Positions 41,397 through 49,776 of a DNA stretch of 64,000 bases are shown here, in pieces. Each line of letters starts with the position of its first letter. Position 1 is the first letter of the stretch. The stretch comes from Actinokineospora alba. GTDB lineage: Bacteria; Actinomycetota; Actinomycetes; Mycobacteriales; Pseudonocardiaceae. Where the stretch lies: positions 6,634,001 through 6,698,000 of the forward strand of contig NZ_SNXU01000001.1 in assembly GCF_004362515.1 (NCBI RefSeq), read 5' to 3'. The notes under the pieces are model-generated. The model was not told where the DNA came from. It saw only the letters and a program-made list of their open reading frames with translations, and did not search any database. Position numbers and translations under genes: made by a program.

Positions 41397-42031
41397 GACG
41401 CCTCGATGGAGATCAGGTGGTTGTCCTCGCCACCGATTCGGATCGCGGCGGCATGGTCGGCCTCGGTGAGCACCTTCCGGTTGGACTCCGGGACCAAGTG
41501 AGCCTTGCCGGACCGGTCGAGTTCCTTCAGCACGGCGTCGACGTCCGGCCTGCGCGCGTGGACGAGCATCGAGCGCAGTTCGGTCAGCGACACCCACGCA
41601 CGCGGCGCCCTGGCGAGCTTGCGGTAGGCGCTGTGGATCCGCTCAACGATCTCGGCCTCAGTCAGCTCGACGTCCGCGGTGAAGATCTCCTCGATCCGCA
41701 GCCCCTCACGTCGCCGGTACTGCTCCAGCGCGCCGAGCATGGCGTACAGGGCGATCGCCAGGCTGCTGCGTGGCCGCGGCGGCGCGGGCTCGTCGTGCTC
41801 CATCTCCGCCTGGCACCAGGCCAATCCCTTGTCGGTCAACCGGTGCACGAAGTGGTTTGTCGGCTTCTGCTTGGTGCTGTCCACGAGGTGCCTGCCGTTG
41901 AGGTCGCGCCGGTCCGCGCCGTCGAGGGTGAACCCGACGGTGTCGCGCAGCTCGGTGTTGGAGACCTCCCTGGCCCGCGCCATGAGGATGAACATGACCG
42001 CGGTTTGCTTGTGCCCCAGCCGGTTCGTCAC
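41393..42031 (-). CDS. Winged-helix partner of the dual ATPase
   Basis: A 212-residue protein. The N-terminus looks like a winged HTH (KQTAVMFILMAREVSNTELRD-type helices, FVHRLTDKGLAWCQ). The C-terminus is a second wHTH (WVSLTELRSMLV, VDAVLKELDRSGKAHLVPES) ending AIRIGGEDNHLISI, a motif that recurs in the adjacent ATPase as GGDNHLVVI. It is the first gene of a two-gene operon, with a 4-base overlap. GTG 42031 was chosen over upstream in-frame codons because of its GGAG ribosome site and because the upstream residues run into the divergent promoter. It is probably a DNA-binding or adaptor subunit. Confidence 0.75.
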   Translation of the reverse strand: MTNRLGHKQTAVMFILMARAREVSNTELRDTVGFTLDGADRRDLNGRHLVDSTKQKPTNHFVHRLTDKGLAWCQAEMEHDEPAPPRPRSSLAIALYAMLGALEQYRRREGLRIEEIFTADVELTEAEIVERIHSAYRKLARAPRAWVSLTELRSMLVHARRPDVDAVLKELDRSGKAHLVPESNRKVLTEADHAAAIRIGGEDNHLISIEAS

Positions 42032-42303
42032 TCCAGCTCCTTCCGCGCACGCGAGGGTTCGCGCACGCGCATCGATGGCGGTGAATGGGTCGTGGACTCG
42101 GATCGGCGGGACCCCAGCTGATCCGCCGACACGCACGCAATCGGACCGGGCCCGGCCTCCCGTCGCCGTTTCCGATCACCGCGATCGTAGGCGGCGTCGC
42201 TGAGCGTGGCCCAGCGGAAAAACACGACACATTCACGACAGTTTCCGGACAACTCCGTGTCTGGTCGCTCCGCCACGACCGCGGGGCAGGCACGATCTGC
42301 GAC

Positions 42304-43305
42304 GTGACCAACGGGAACCACTCCGCTCGGGAACCCGAGGATGCGGCGCCACGCGTGTTCGTCAGCTATTCCCACGACACGCCCGAGCATCAGCAGCAAG
42401 TACACCGACTGGCGACATTTCTCCGCATGCGCATGGGCCTCGACGTGCACGTGGACCTCTGGTACGACAACGTCCGCCGCGACTGGTCCCTCTGGGCGGT
42501 CGAACAACTCTCCGAGGCCGACTTCATCCTGGTGATCGCCTCACCGAAGTTCAAACAGCGGGCGGACGGGATGGCGGCACCGCACGAGGGCCGGGGGGCT
42601 CAGTTCGAGGCCGCCATTCTGCGCGACAACCTCACCAGGAATCTCAAGGAGCAGACCGAGCGGATCCTCCCTGTGGTGCTCCCTGGCCGCTCGGTCGAGG
42701 AGATCCCCACCTTTCTCAACGCATATTCCACCACCAGGTACGAGATCCGGGAGTTCACCGAGGACGGCGTTGCCGACCTCATCGCGGCGATCACCGGAGA
42801 GGGCCGCCACAAGATGCCCGAGCGCGGCATCTGGCGCGGCAACGCCCAGGCGATAGCGGCGACACCGGTGACCGGAGCGTTGACCGTGGCGCGAATGCAT
42901 TGGCTGCTCAGCACTCCGGACGTCCGGCTGGGCGACGCGGTCTTCGAAGGGGTGCGGTACGCCGACAGCATCGTGATGCGGCCGAGTTCGATGTCCACCG
43001 AGGCCATCGGGTTCCTCGACGTGGACCTCGGCGGCCGGTTCCAGACGATGCGCTCGGCGATCGGGGTGCTCGACGACGCCTCCGAGCGGTCGCAGGTCGG
43101 GCTCTTCCGGGTCCACGTCGACGGGGTGGTGCAGTTGCAGCGCCAGGTGTCCCACGGCAAACCGGACCTCATCAAGGTCGACGTCGCGGGCGCGCTGCGG
43201 CTGCGGCTGGAGATGTCAAGGCCCTGGATCACCGTCGCCGGCGACCTGGCCGAGCGATCGTCGCGGCTGCCGGAGTTGGCGTGGGGCACCCCGACCCTGC
43301 GCTAG
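42304..43305 (+). CDS. SEFIR/TIR-domain protein with C-terminal NPCBM-like domain
   Basis: A 333-residue protein. Residues 16-160 are a SEFIR domain: PRVFVSYSHDTPEH at the N-terminus, GLDVHVDLWYD, LSEADFILVIASPKF, and the late helix. SEFIR is a TIR relative; bacterial SEFIR proteins are known anti-phage effectors. The C-terminal part (about 225-325) carries RYADSIVM...GFLDVDLGGRFQTMRSAIGVLDDA, resembling NPCBM/NEW2-type beta-sandwich modules that bind ligands. GTG 42304 begins just before the domain; no ribosome site is visible, so translation may be leaderless. It is divergent from the wHTH/ATPase operon and ends overlapping the next gene's stop by 4 bp. Confidence 0.85.
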   Translation: MTNGNHSAREPEDAAPRVFVSYSHDTPEHQQQVHRLATFLRMRMGLDVHVDLWYDNVRRDWSLWAVEQLSEADFILVIASPKFKQRADGMAAPHEGRGAQFEAAILRDNLTRNLKEQTERILPVVLPGRSVEEIPTFLNAYSTTRYEIREFTEDGVADLIAAITGEGRHKMPERGIWRGNAQAIAATPVTGALTVARMHWLLSTPDVRLGDAVFEGVRYADSIVMRPSSMSTEAIGFLDVDLGGRFQTMRSAIGVLDDASERSQVGLFRVHVDGVVQLQRQVSHGKPDLIKVDVAGALRLRLEMSRPWITVAGDLAERSSRLPELAWGTPTLR

Positions 43306-44276
43306 GCCCAGAGCAGTCCGTAGGACCGGTACGGCGCGAGATCGCGGAATACGTGCCGTACCTCGCCGGCCCGGTCCAGCCCCACGGTCGCCCGCGGCAC
43401 GGTCGGATCGCCTGCCTCGTGGGCGAAGGCGCCGTCCACAACCTGGACCCGGCTCGGCCCTCGTCGGCGGCCGAACCGGATCCGCAGGTCGAAGAGCTCG
43501 CAGGGGTAAGCCGGTGTGCAGAGGTAATACGGCGACATCTCCGGCACCCCGACCATGAACTCGATGTCGTGCTCCTCCTCGGCGTCCAGCACGCGGCTGA
43601 GCCGAAGGTCGAACTCCACGCGGGCGGCGGCGGCGCGCCTGCTGGCGATCACCTCGGCGCCGGAGAGCATGCGCAGTCGCAGCCGCCCCACGGCGCCGCG
43701 GTCGCCCTTCTCGGGCGGAGCGACCGTGAGGGAAAGCCGGATCACGCTCAGGCCGGCCACATGGCTGGCGATCCGGCGGGTCTCAATGGCCTCGATCTCC
43801 GGTTCGTCCAGCAGCACCCTCGTCCGCAGGATGCTGGTGTGCCAAGGCCCCTGGTTCCGGGCGGCCACTTCGGCCCGCTGCTCGGCGAGCGCCAGCTCGG
43901 CGAGCAGCCGCAACGCGTCGTCGCATCGGCGTTTCAGGGTCCGCTCACTCCGGTCCAGGTCGGGTGCCCGTGTCGCCACGGCCATCAGCCGCTCGGTGTA
44001 GCGGACCGTAGGCGGTGCGTCGAAGCCGAGGGCCGCGCGGGCGACGGTCCGGTGGAGCTCGGCCAAGCAGTCGGAGAGCCGGTCGAACGTGGCGCGGATC
44101 TTCGCTCTGGTCGTCCACTCGGTGTCGGCCGCGGTCACCCCGCTCGCCCTGCGTACCAACGGACCGAACTCACCGATGGGTCGGGAACCGTTGAGCCCGA
44201 ATCCCTTGCGCAGAGACTTCAATTCGTCGAACAGGGCCTTGGCATTGTCACCCCGTCTGTCGCCAACTGTGTCCAT
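43302..44276 (-). CDS. Uncharacterised protein with HTH-like N-terminus
   Basis: A 324-residue protein. The first 50 residues (LFDELKSLRKGFGLNGSRPIGEFGPLVRRASGV) resemble N-termini of actinomycete regulators that precede an effector domain. A helical middle (RSERTLKRRCDDALRLLAELALAEQRAEVAAR) is followed by a beta-rich C-terminus in which FMVGVPEMSPYYLCTPAYPCELFDLRIRF stands out. I do not recognise the family. It converges on the SEFIR gene (4-bp overlap of stops) and is divergent from the leader-peptide/NB-ARC operon, with a palindrome in the shared promoter region. Confidence 0.7.
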   Translation of the reverse strand: MDTVGDRRGDNAKALFDELKSLRKGFGLNGSRPIGEFGPLVRRASGVTAADTEWTTRAKIRATFDRLSDCLAELHRTVARAALGFDAPPTVRYTERLMAVATRAPDLDRSERTLKRRCDDALRLLAELALAEQRAEVAARNQGPWHTSILRTRVLLDEPEIEAIETRRIASHVAGLSVIRLSLTVAPPEKGDRGAVGRLRLRMLSGAEVIASRRAAAARVEFDLRLSRVLDAEEEHDIEFMVGVPEMSPYYLCTPAYPCELFDLRIRFGRRRGPSRVQVVDGAFAHEAGDPTVPRATVGLDRAGEVRHVFRDLAPYRSYGLLWA

Positions 44277-44460
44277 CCGCCCACCCTCGGTGCGATGACC
44301 TGGTCACGCAGTGTACCGGCGCGCCACGCCGTCGCGGGTGCGCCAAATGGTTGCCGCATCGTTTCGGAAACGCCGAAACACCGCAGGTCGAAGCCCGGTC
44401 GCGGACGAAACCCGTTGTGCCGCAGGAAACCCCTTCACGTCGTTCGCCTGCCGCGATCAT

Positions 44461-44492
44461 GATTGGGGTCGACCGATCGGCCGACCCCAATC
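44461..44492. promoter_or_regulatory. 11-bp inverted repeat in divergent promoter region
   Basis: GATTGGGGTCG and CGACCCCAATC flank a 10-bp spacer that itself contains CGATCG. It sits midway between the start of the uncharacterised minus-strand gene (44276) and the leader peptide (44553), where an operator for an XRE-type regulator would be expected. A terminator reading is less likely because both flanking genes point away. Confidence 0.6.
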
Positions 44493-44552
44493 ACCAGCGG
44501 ATTCGCCCCGTTGTACGTCGGCGCCCGCGAACGCTCCGTCGAAGGGAAACCC

Positions 44553-44609
44553 ATGCACACGCACCTGTTCATCACCGTGCTGAGCGCCCTGATGTGCTTG
44601 ATCGTCTAG
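44553..44609 (+). CDS. Very short hydrophobic leader-like peptide
   Basis: An 18-codon frame, MHTHLFITVLSALMCLIV, with GAAGGG seven bases before its ATG. It ends 7 bp before a perfect 15-bp hairpin and 78 bp before the XRE-NB-ARC-TPR gene. The product is almost entirely hydrophobic after two histidines. It could be an attenuation leader peptide, a small membrane toxin or a signal peptide sensed by the downstream TPR protein. Coding status rests on the ribosome site and context only. Confidence 0.45.
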   Translation: MHTHLFITVLSALMCLIV

Positions 44610-44616
44610 TCACCGT

Positions 44617-44649
44617 GTCCGGTCCACGGCCTCGGGCCGTGGACCGGAC
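44617..44649 (+). terminator. Perfect 15-bp hairpin, terminator or attenuator
   Basis: GTCCGGTCCACGGCC pairs with GGCCGTGGACCGGAC around a TCG loop. It lies between the short peptide gene and the XRE-NB-ARC gene on the same strand. No U-tract follows. The position directly after a micro-ORF fits transcription attenuation of the downstream operon. Confidence 0.75.
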
Positions 44650-44687
44650 CATCACCCCACCTCACCCCACCACAGGAGATTCCCCTG

Positions 44688-46865
44688 ATGCGTCAATTCG
44701 GCCCGGAACTGCGCCAATGGCGAATCCGGCGCGGTCACTCGCTTTCCGAGTTCGCCAGGATGACCGGCTACACCAAAGGTCACCTGAGCAAGATCGAGAA
44801 CAACAAGCACACCCCGTCATCCCAAGTGATCAACACCTACGACCGCGCGCTGCACGCCAACGGGGAGTTGATAGCCCAGTTCACCGCACACCGTGCTCAG
44901 CCCGCCCATCGCTCGACCCTTCCGACCGTCACCCGCCACTTCGTCGGCCATGGGCCAAAACTCGACCTGCTCGCCGGCGTCATCGTCGCCCCGCGGGACA
45001 GCCGCGTGCTCGTCATCACCGGACTCGGGGGCTCGGGCAAGACCACACTCGCGATCATGGCCGCGCGGCGCGTTCAGCCGAGCTTTCCCGACGGCACCCT
45101 GTTCGTCGACCTGCGGGGCTACTCGACCGAGGCCCCGCTGACGGCCGCCGACACGGCGTACCGGCTGCTCCGCCAGCTCGCAACCGACGTCAAGGTGATC
45201 CCGGCCGACCCGGACGACCGGACCCGGATGGTGCGACAGATCCTCTCCACACGCCAGGTTCTGGTCGTGCTGGACAACGCGAGGTCCACCGACCAGGTCA
45301 GTCCGCTGCTGCCCGAGGGCTCGTCCAGCCGGGTGATCGTGACCAGCCGCCACCACCTCGCCGCCCTCGATGAAGCGATCCGCGTGCCGCTCGGGATGCT
45401 CGACGACCCCGACGCGATCGCGCTGTTCCGCGCGATCTGCGGTGAGCGTCCCTCGGTTGACGACGACGCGGTGGTGCGGCTGGTGCGCAGGTGCGGCGGC
45501 CTCCCGCTGGCGATCCGGATCGCGGCGTCCAGGTTCGCCACCGGATCGTGGACCATGGCCCGATTCGTCGCGCTCCTCGACCACGGCGCCACTGTCCTGA
45601 CCGCGCTGAACGACGGTGAACGCAGCGTCACGGGCGCGTTGGAGCTGTCCTACAGCACTCTGGCGCCCCGTGAGCGCAAGCTGTTGGCCCTGCTCACCAT
45701 CCACCCGTATGGTCCGATCGCGCAATGGTCCGCCGAGGCCTGGCTCGACCTGGGCGGCGAACCGGTCGACGAAGTGCTCGACCGGCTGCACGACGCGAAC
45801 CTGATCACCCGCGACGAGCACGGCGACATCGGCGTGCACGACCTGGTGCGGGCGTTCGCGGTGCGCCACGCCGCATCCGAGGTGAGCGAACAGGACCGCC
45901 AGACCGCGACGTCGCGGTTGATCGACCTCGCGTTGGGCACCGTGGTGGCCGCCGACCGCCTGATCGAGCCGCACCGCCATCTCTCGACCACACCGCCTCT
46001 TCCCGCGCGACTCCCGTTCCAGGACGCGGATACGGCGCGGACGTGGTTGCGGGCATGGTGGCCCATGGTCGCGGGCGTGGTAGAGCTGGCCGCCGGGGAA
46101 TCCCGGTGCTGGCACCTCGCTCTCGCCTTGCGGGGGTTCTTCTTCGCCGACCGCCTCTTCGAGCCCTGGGTCAGCACCCACCGCACCGCCCTGTCCACCG
46201 CCGAGGCCACCGGCGACCAGACCGCCCAGGCGATGATCCTCAACAGCCTCGGGATGGCACATGTGGAGATAGGCGAGTTGGCCGAGGCCGCCGACGCGCA
46301 CCAGCGCGCCCAGATCGCCTATGCGGCGATCGATGACCGGCGCGGGGAGATCGACGCACAGTCCAGCCTCGCCTGGGTGCGGCTGTACCAGGGCCGTGCC
46401 GACGAGGCGATCACCGACCTCGACATCGCGCTGGCCTACTACCGGTCGAACGATCTCATCCGCAACACCGTGATCGCCCTGCGCGGGCTGGCGTTCGCCT
46501 CGACGGCGGCGGGCAGGCACGAGGCTGCCGCCGACTACGCCCGCGAGGCGGCGGCTCGCGCCCAGCAACCGCTGGACGCCGCCATGGGGAAGAACTGCCT
46601 AGCCTGGGTCGACTTCCACGCCGACCGCCTGGACGACGCCGCCCGCCACTACAGCGAAGCCGTCGAACTCGCCTCGCGGGCGGACAGCCGCTACGAGATG
46701 ACTCGCGCCTTCCTCGGTCTGGGCAACGTCGAGTCACGTCAGGGTCGCTCGTCCCGTGCCGACGATCTGTGGCGGCACGCGGACGACCAAGCGGTCTGGG
46801 TCAACCCGGCCACTGTCGTCGAGGCCACCGCCCGCCACGCCCTCGACCCCCGAAACAGCAGGTGA
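44688..46865 (+). CDS. XRE-HTH / NB-ARC / TPR regulator (STAND protein)
   Basis: A 725-residue protein. The N-terminal XRE helix-turn-helix (LRQWRIRRGHSLSEFARMTGYTKGHLSKIENNKHTPSSQV, about 8-50) is followed by a NB-ARC ATPase: Walker A GLGGSGKTT (Lys118), kinase-2 VLVVLDNARS, GGLPLAIRIA. A TPR array fills the C-terminal third (NSLGMAHVEIGELAEAADAHQRA and later units). STAND ATPases with HTH heads are sensors that respond to peptides, sugars or phage proteins. It is translationally coupled (GTGA/short gap) to the DUF6119-type gene, which is probably its effector. A short peptide and hairpin precede it. Confidence 0.9.
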   Translation: MRQFGPELRQWRIRRGHSLSEFARMTGYTKGHLSKIENNKHTPSSQVINTYDRALHANGELIAQFTAHRAQPAHRSTLPTVTRHFVGHGPKLDLLAGVIVAPRDSRVLVITGLGGSGKTTLAIMAARRVQPSFPDGTLFVDLRGYSTEAPLTAADTAYRLLRQLATDVKVIPADPDDRTRMVRQILSTRQVLVVLDNARSTDQVSPLLPEGSSSRVIVTSRHHLAALDEAIRVPLGMLDDPDAIALFRAICGERPSVDDDAVVRLVRRCGGLPLAIRIAASRFATGSWTMARFVALLDHGATVLTALNDGERSVTGALELSYSTLAPRERKLLALLTIHPYGPIAQWSAEAWLDLGGEPVDEVLDRLHDANLITRDEHGDIGVHDLVRAFAVRHAASEVSEQDRQTATSRLIDLALGTVVAADRLIEPHRHLSTTPPLPARLPFQDADTARTWLRAWWPMVAGVVELAAGESRCWHLALALRGFFFADRLFEPWVSTHRTALSTAEATGDQTAQAMILNSLGMAHVEIGELAEAADAHQRAQIAYAAIDDRRGEIDAQSSLAWVRLYQGRADEAITDLDIALAYYRSNDLIRNTVIALRGLAFASTAAGRHEAAADYAREAAARAQQPLDAAMGKNCLAWVDFHADRLDDAARHYSEAVELASRADSRYEMTRAFLGLGNVESRQGRSSRADDLWRHADDQAVWVNPATVVEATARHALDPRNSR

Positions 46866-46870
46866 CCGCC

Positions 46871-48520
46871 ATGGAGAGCCACGCGCCCGCCCCCGAATCG
46901 ACTCGAACGGCCAACCTCTACCGGCTGCGCACAGACGTCGCGTTCGCGAACTGCTGGGCTCGCCCGAAGGACAGCGCCGCCGACACCTACGTGGCCGAAC
47001 CAGTCGACGCGCTCGGCGACGAAGCCATGCTCGTGGCGGGCAGCCCGGCGCCGACCAGGGTCGCGTGGGTACCACTGATCGCGGGTCTGACCGGCACATC
47101 ACTCGACTTCTGGGGCGGCCAGTCCTCGGCGATCCTGTTCGTGCGCGTCGGCTCAAACGCCTTCGCGCTCACGTTCGGCGGCGGCTGGCGCATGCTGCGC
47201 TCCAGCGCGATCGACCACGACTTCGGGTTGAACCTGGCCCTGCGGGTGCTCGACTCGGCCGCCGTCCGAACCATCAGCCGGACCTACTTCAGCAGCAAAG
47301 CCCGCGTCGACCGGAACACGGTTCCCGGCGGCACCTCGCTCTGGTCGTTCGGCATCCGCGAACACGCCGAACTGGTGGGCCAGATCGCAGGAAGGATCAG
47401 GTCGCCGGAGTCACTGAGGATCAGCCAGGTCCGCAAAACGGAGCGTCGCATCACAATCGACTGCACCACACGCGTTCGGCTACCCATACCGTCGGACCGG
47501 GCGAACCTCATCGACGACCTCCGCGAGATCAGCCGGGTCCTGGGCTCGGCACCGTCGCCAGACCTGGAGCCGCTGACCTGGATCAGCCGCGTCCCGTCCG
47601 ACGCCGATTTCCTCCCCGAGGCGTGGGCACAGGTGGGGCGCGACCTGCGCGACCACGCGGACTCGGTGAGCATCGCCTACCCCTCCGCGTACCACGCCGG
47701 GCCGGACATCGTTACCTACCGCGGCAAGGTCGGCCAGAACGCGATCGACACCCGCGAGCTGACTCTCGCCGACATCCGCGACGGGTTGGTGGGCAAGGAC
47801 ACCGACGCCTACACCCACGTACTCAAGTCCGGACACATCACCGGCTACTCCGAGGAAGACCACCCCCTCGGCGACGACGTCAACGCCCTGCACTGGCTCA
47901 CCGCCCAGGTCGACCTGGCCGATGGCAAGCGCCTGGTCCTGCTCGACGGCCACTGGTACGACCTCACCGACCGGTACCGCGGCTACGTCGACCGCGTCAT
48001 CGACGCCGCCTTCCGGCCCGACCCGCCGTGGCGGCTACCCGACTGGCGGGAAACAGCTGACACCGCGGCCACACGTGACGAGCAGGCGTACAACCTGCAC
48101 GTCGGCACGTTGGAGGGCTTCCTGTGCCTGGACCGGAACCTGCTCCGTCCGACTGGGAGGCAAGGTTTCGAGGCCTGCGACCTGCTGGGGCCGAATCAGG
48201 AACTGATCCACGTCAAACGAGTGAGCTCTCGGACCGGGTCCGGCCCGCTGAGCCACCTGTTCGCCCAGGGCATCGTCGCCGTGGAGAACCTGGTCGAGAA
48301 ATCCACGTGGGACATGTTCGTCGACCGGGTCACCGAGTTGGATCCCAGTCGGGCCAAGGCCCTCGGCGACCGCCCGAGCGCGGTCGTCTACGCCATCCAC
48401 CGCGGCGACCGACCGCTGAGCAAGGATTCGCTGTTCTCCTTCGCCAAGGCCGAACTCGCCTCGGCGACGATGATCTTCCAGCGGCTCGGCATTCCGATGT
48501 GGATTTCCGTGATCCCGTAG
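46871..48520 (+). CDS. DUF6119/TIGR04141-like protein, possible nuclease effector
   Basis: A 549-residue protein resembling the sporadically distributed TIGR04141/DUF6119 family, known from scattered, mobile-type distribution and no settled function. The conserved block is CDLLGPNQELIHVKR...GPLSHLFAQGIVAVENL. Asp437, Glu444 and the IHVK lysine (449) have the spacing of a PD-(D/E)xK nuclease core; this is my inference. An N-terminal beta-rich part (TSLDFWGGQSSAILFVRVGSNAFALTFGGGWRML) may be regulatory. ATG 46871 is preferred; GTG 46862 overlapping the NB-ARC stop as GTGA is equally possible. It forms a two-gene module with the STAND protein. Confidence 0.75.
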   Translation: MESHAPAPESTRTANLYRLRTDVAFANCWARPKDSAADTYVAEPVDALGDEAMLVAGSPAPTRVAWVPLIAGLTGTSLDFWGGQSSAILFVRVGSNAFALTFGGGWRMLRSSAIDHDFGLNLALRVLDSAAVRTISRTYFSSKARVDRNTVPGGTSLWSFGIREHAELVGQIAGRIRSPESLRISQVRKTERRITIDCTTRVRLPIPSDRANLIDDLREISRVLGSAPSPDLEPLTWISRVPSDADFLPEAWAQVGRDLRDHADSVSIAYPSAYHAGPDIVTYRGKVGQNAIDTRELTLADIRDGLVGKDTDAYTHVLKSGHITGYSEEDHPLGDDVNALHWLTAQVDLADGKRLVLLDGHWYDLTDRYRGYVDRVIDAAFRPDPPWRLPDWRETADTAATRDEQAYNLHVGTLEGFLCLDRNLLRPTGRQGFEACDLLGPNQELIHVKRVSSRTGSGPLSHLFAQGIVAVENLVEKSTWDMFVDRVTELDPSRAKALGDRPSAVVYAIHRGDRPLSKDSLFSFAKAELASATMIFQRLGIPMWISVIP

Positions 48521-48969
48521 CGCGATCCTGTCTGGCCCGGTTCCCGGGGGCCCTGACTGCGCCGGTCATGGACATGGTGTGCCCCGGGGCCGCGGGAAGC
48601 GGCGCCAAAGGCGGTCGCCGGTGAGCGTGTCGAAAGAGGTGGACCTCCCATGGGCCGCGGCCACGTGGATCGTCGAGCCAGGCGCAGAGGGTTCGACCCA
48701 TTGGACAGCCTTGGTTTCGGTGCCGTCTTCCCGGGATATTCCGCCGATCCACTTGCCCTTTCAGAGCTCGCGCCCTCGCCCTCCACGCCCATCCACAGAC
48801 TCAAAACGTCCTTATGACCGTCTACTGTGACCCCGATGGCGGGCACGACCGGCCGGCGGTCCCCACCCGGCTATCGGCTCATTGCGCGCCCCGGTGGTGG
48901 CTAGCGCGCTCCGGAGCGAAGGTCGCGAAACCCTCATTGCTGGAGCCGTCTTCGACTACGCTGCCGTTC
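48521..48969. other. Intergenic stretch without recognised features
   Basis: 449 bp between the DUF6119-type gene and the PH-like membrane protein. Open frames here have no family features, and I see no tRNA, strong palindrome or repeat. Confidence 0.5.
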
Positions 48970-49530
48970 GTGCCCGGACAGACATGGTCCCCCGATCCTG
49001 AGACACCCGTCATCGAACACCGACCCGGCCGGTGGGCGTTCATCGGCGGGCTGGCCATGGTCGTCGTCTTCGGGTTGATCGCCGTCTTCCCGGACGTCGG
49101 GCAACCGTCAGCTTCGTCGAGAGCGAAGAATATTTCTCCGGCCGCCGCGTCGTTCCTCTTCGGCGCACTCGCGCTGAGCGGCCTGCTGGTCATGATCGGC
49201 TCCGTCCCCCGCACGCATCGCTTCGTCGTCGATCAACGTGGACTGTGGTGGCGAGCCGGTCGCAAATCCGACCTGATCGCGTGGGAGGAGTTGCGTGCCG
49301 TGCGCGCACGGGAACCGCGCCCGCCGGTCAAGGGTGACCCGACCTCAAAGCCCGTACGGTCGGCCCTGGTGTTCACCCCCGCGGACGGCCGTTTCGCGAC
49401 TCGCCACAGCGCGCTGGTGAAGCCCCTGCCGGACGCCAATCCGGACGTGGAACTGAGAGTGCCGAACATCGCCACGGTCCGGCAGCTGGCCCAGGAGATA
49501 GCCAAAGTCCGGCCGGACCTACTTCACTGA
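48970..49530 (+). CDS. Two-helix membrane protein with PH-like domain
   Basis: About 186 residues. Two hydrophobic helices (FIGGLAMVVVFGLIAVF and AASFLFGALALSGLLVMIGSV) are followed by a PH-like/YdbT-type cytoplasmic domain (HRFVVDQRGLWWRAGRKSDLIAWEELRAV). The helix pair and the IxWxE(L/I) element are typical of small bacterial PH-domain membrane proteins. GTG 48970 before PGQTWSPDPETPV is my preferred start, since the frame upstream reads poorly, though it is open to ATG 48814. Function unknown; membrane stress or cell-surface roles are known for relatives. Confidence 0.65.
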   Translation: MPGQTWSPDPETPVIEHRPGRWAFIGGLAMVVVFGLIAVFPDVGQPSASSRAKNISPAAASFLFGALALSGLLVMIGSVPRTHRFVVDQRGLWWRAGRKSDLIAWEELRAVRAREPRPPVKGDPTSKPVRSALVFTPADGRFATRHSALVKPLPDANPDVELRVPNIATVRQLAQEIAKVRPDLLH

Positions 49531-49776
49531 AGGCGACCGTCGGTGGACGGCGACGCCGTGACGACCTTCGAGTCGGACGACGCCGACGAGACATTCGAGG
49601 TCGAGCCTGATACCGAAAACGCCGGTCCGGGCCTGTCCCCGGGACCAGACCCGGCCCACCGGGGGGCATTCGAAGTCTGCCGTACAGCAATAGGAATCCT
49701 GGGTTGAGGATGCTCACTGGTCGCCAATGAGTCCATTGTGGAGGTTATGCGCTCAAGGCGGCTTGGGCGTCGCGCC

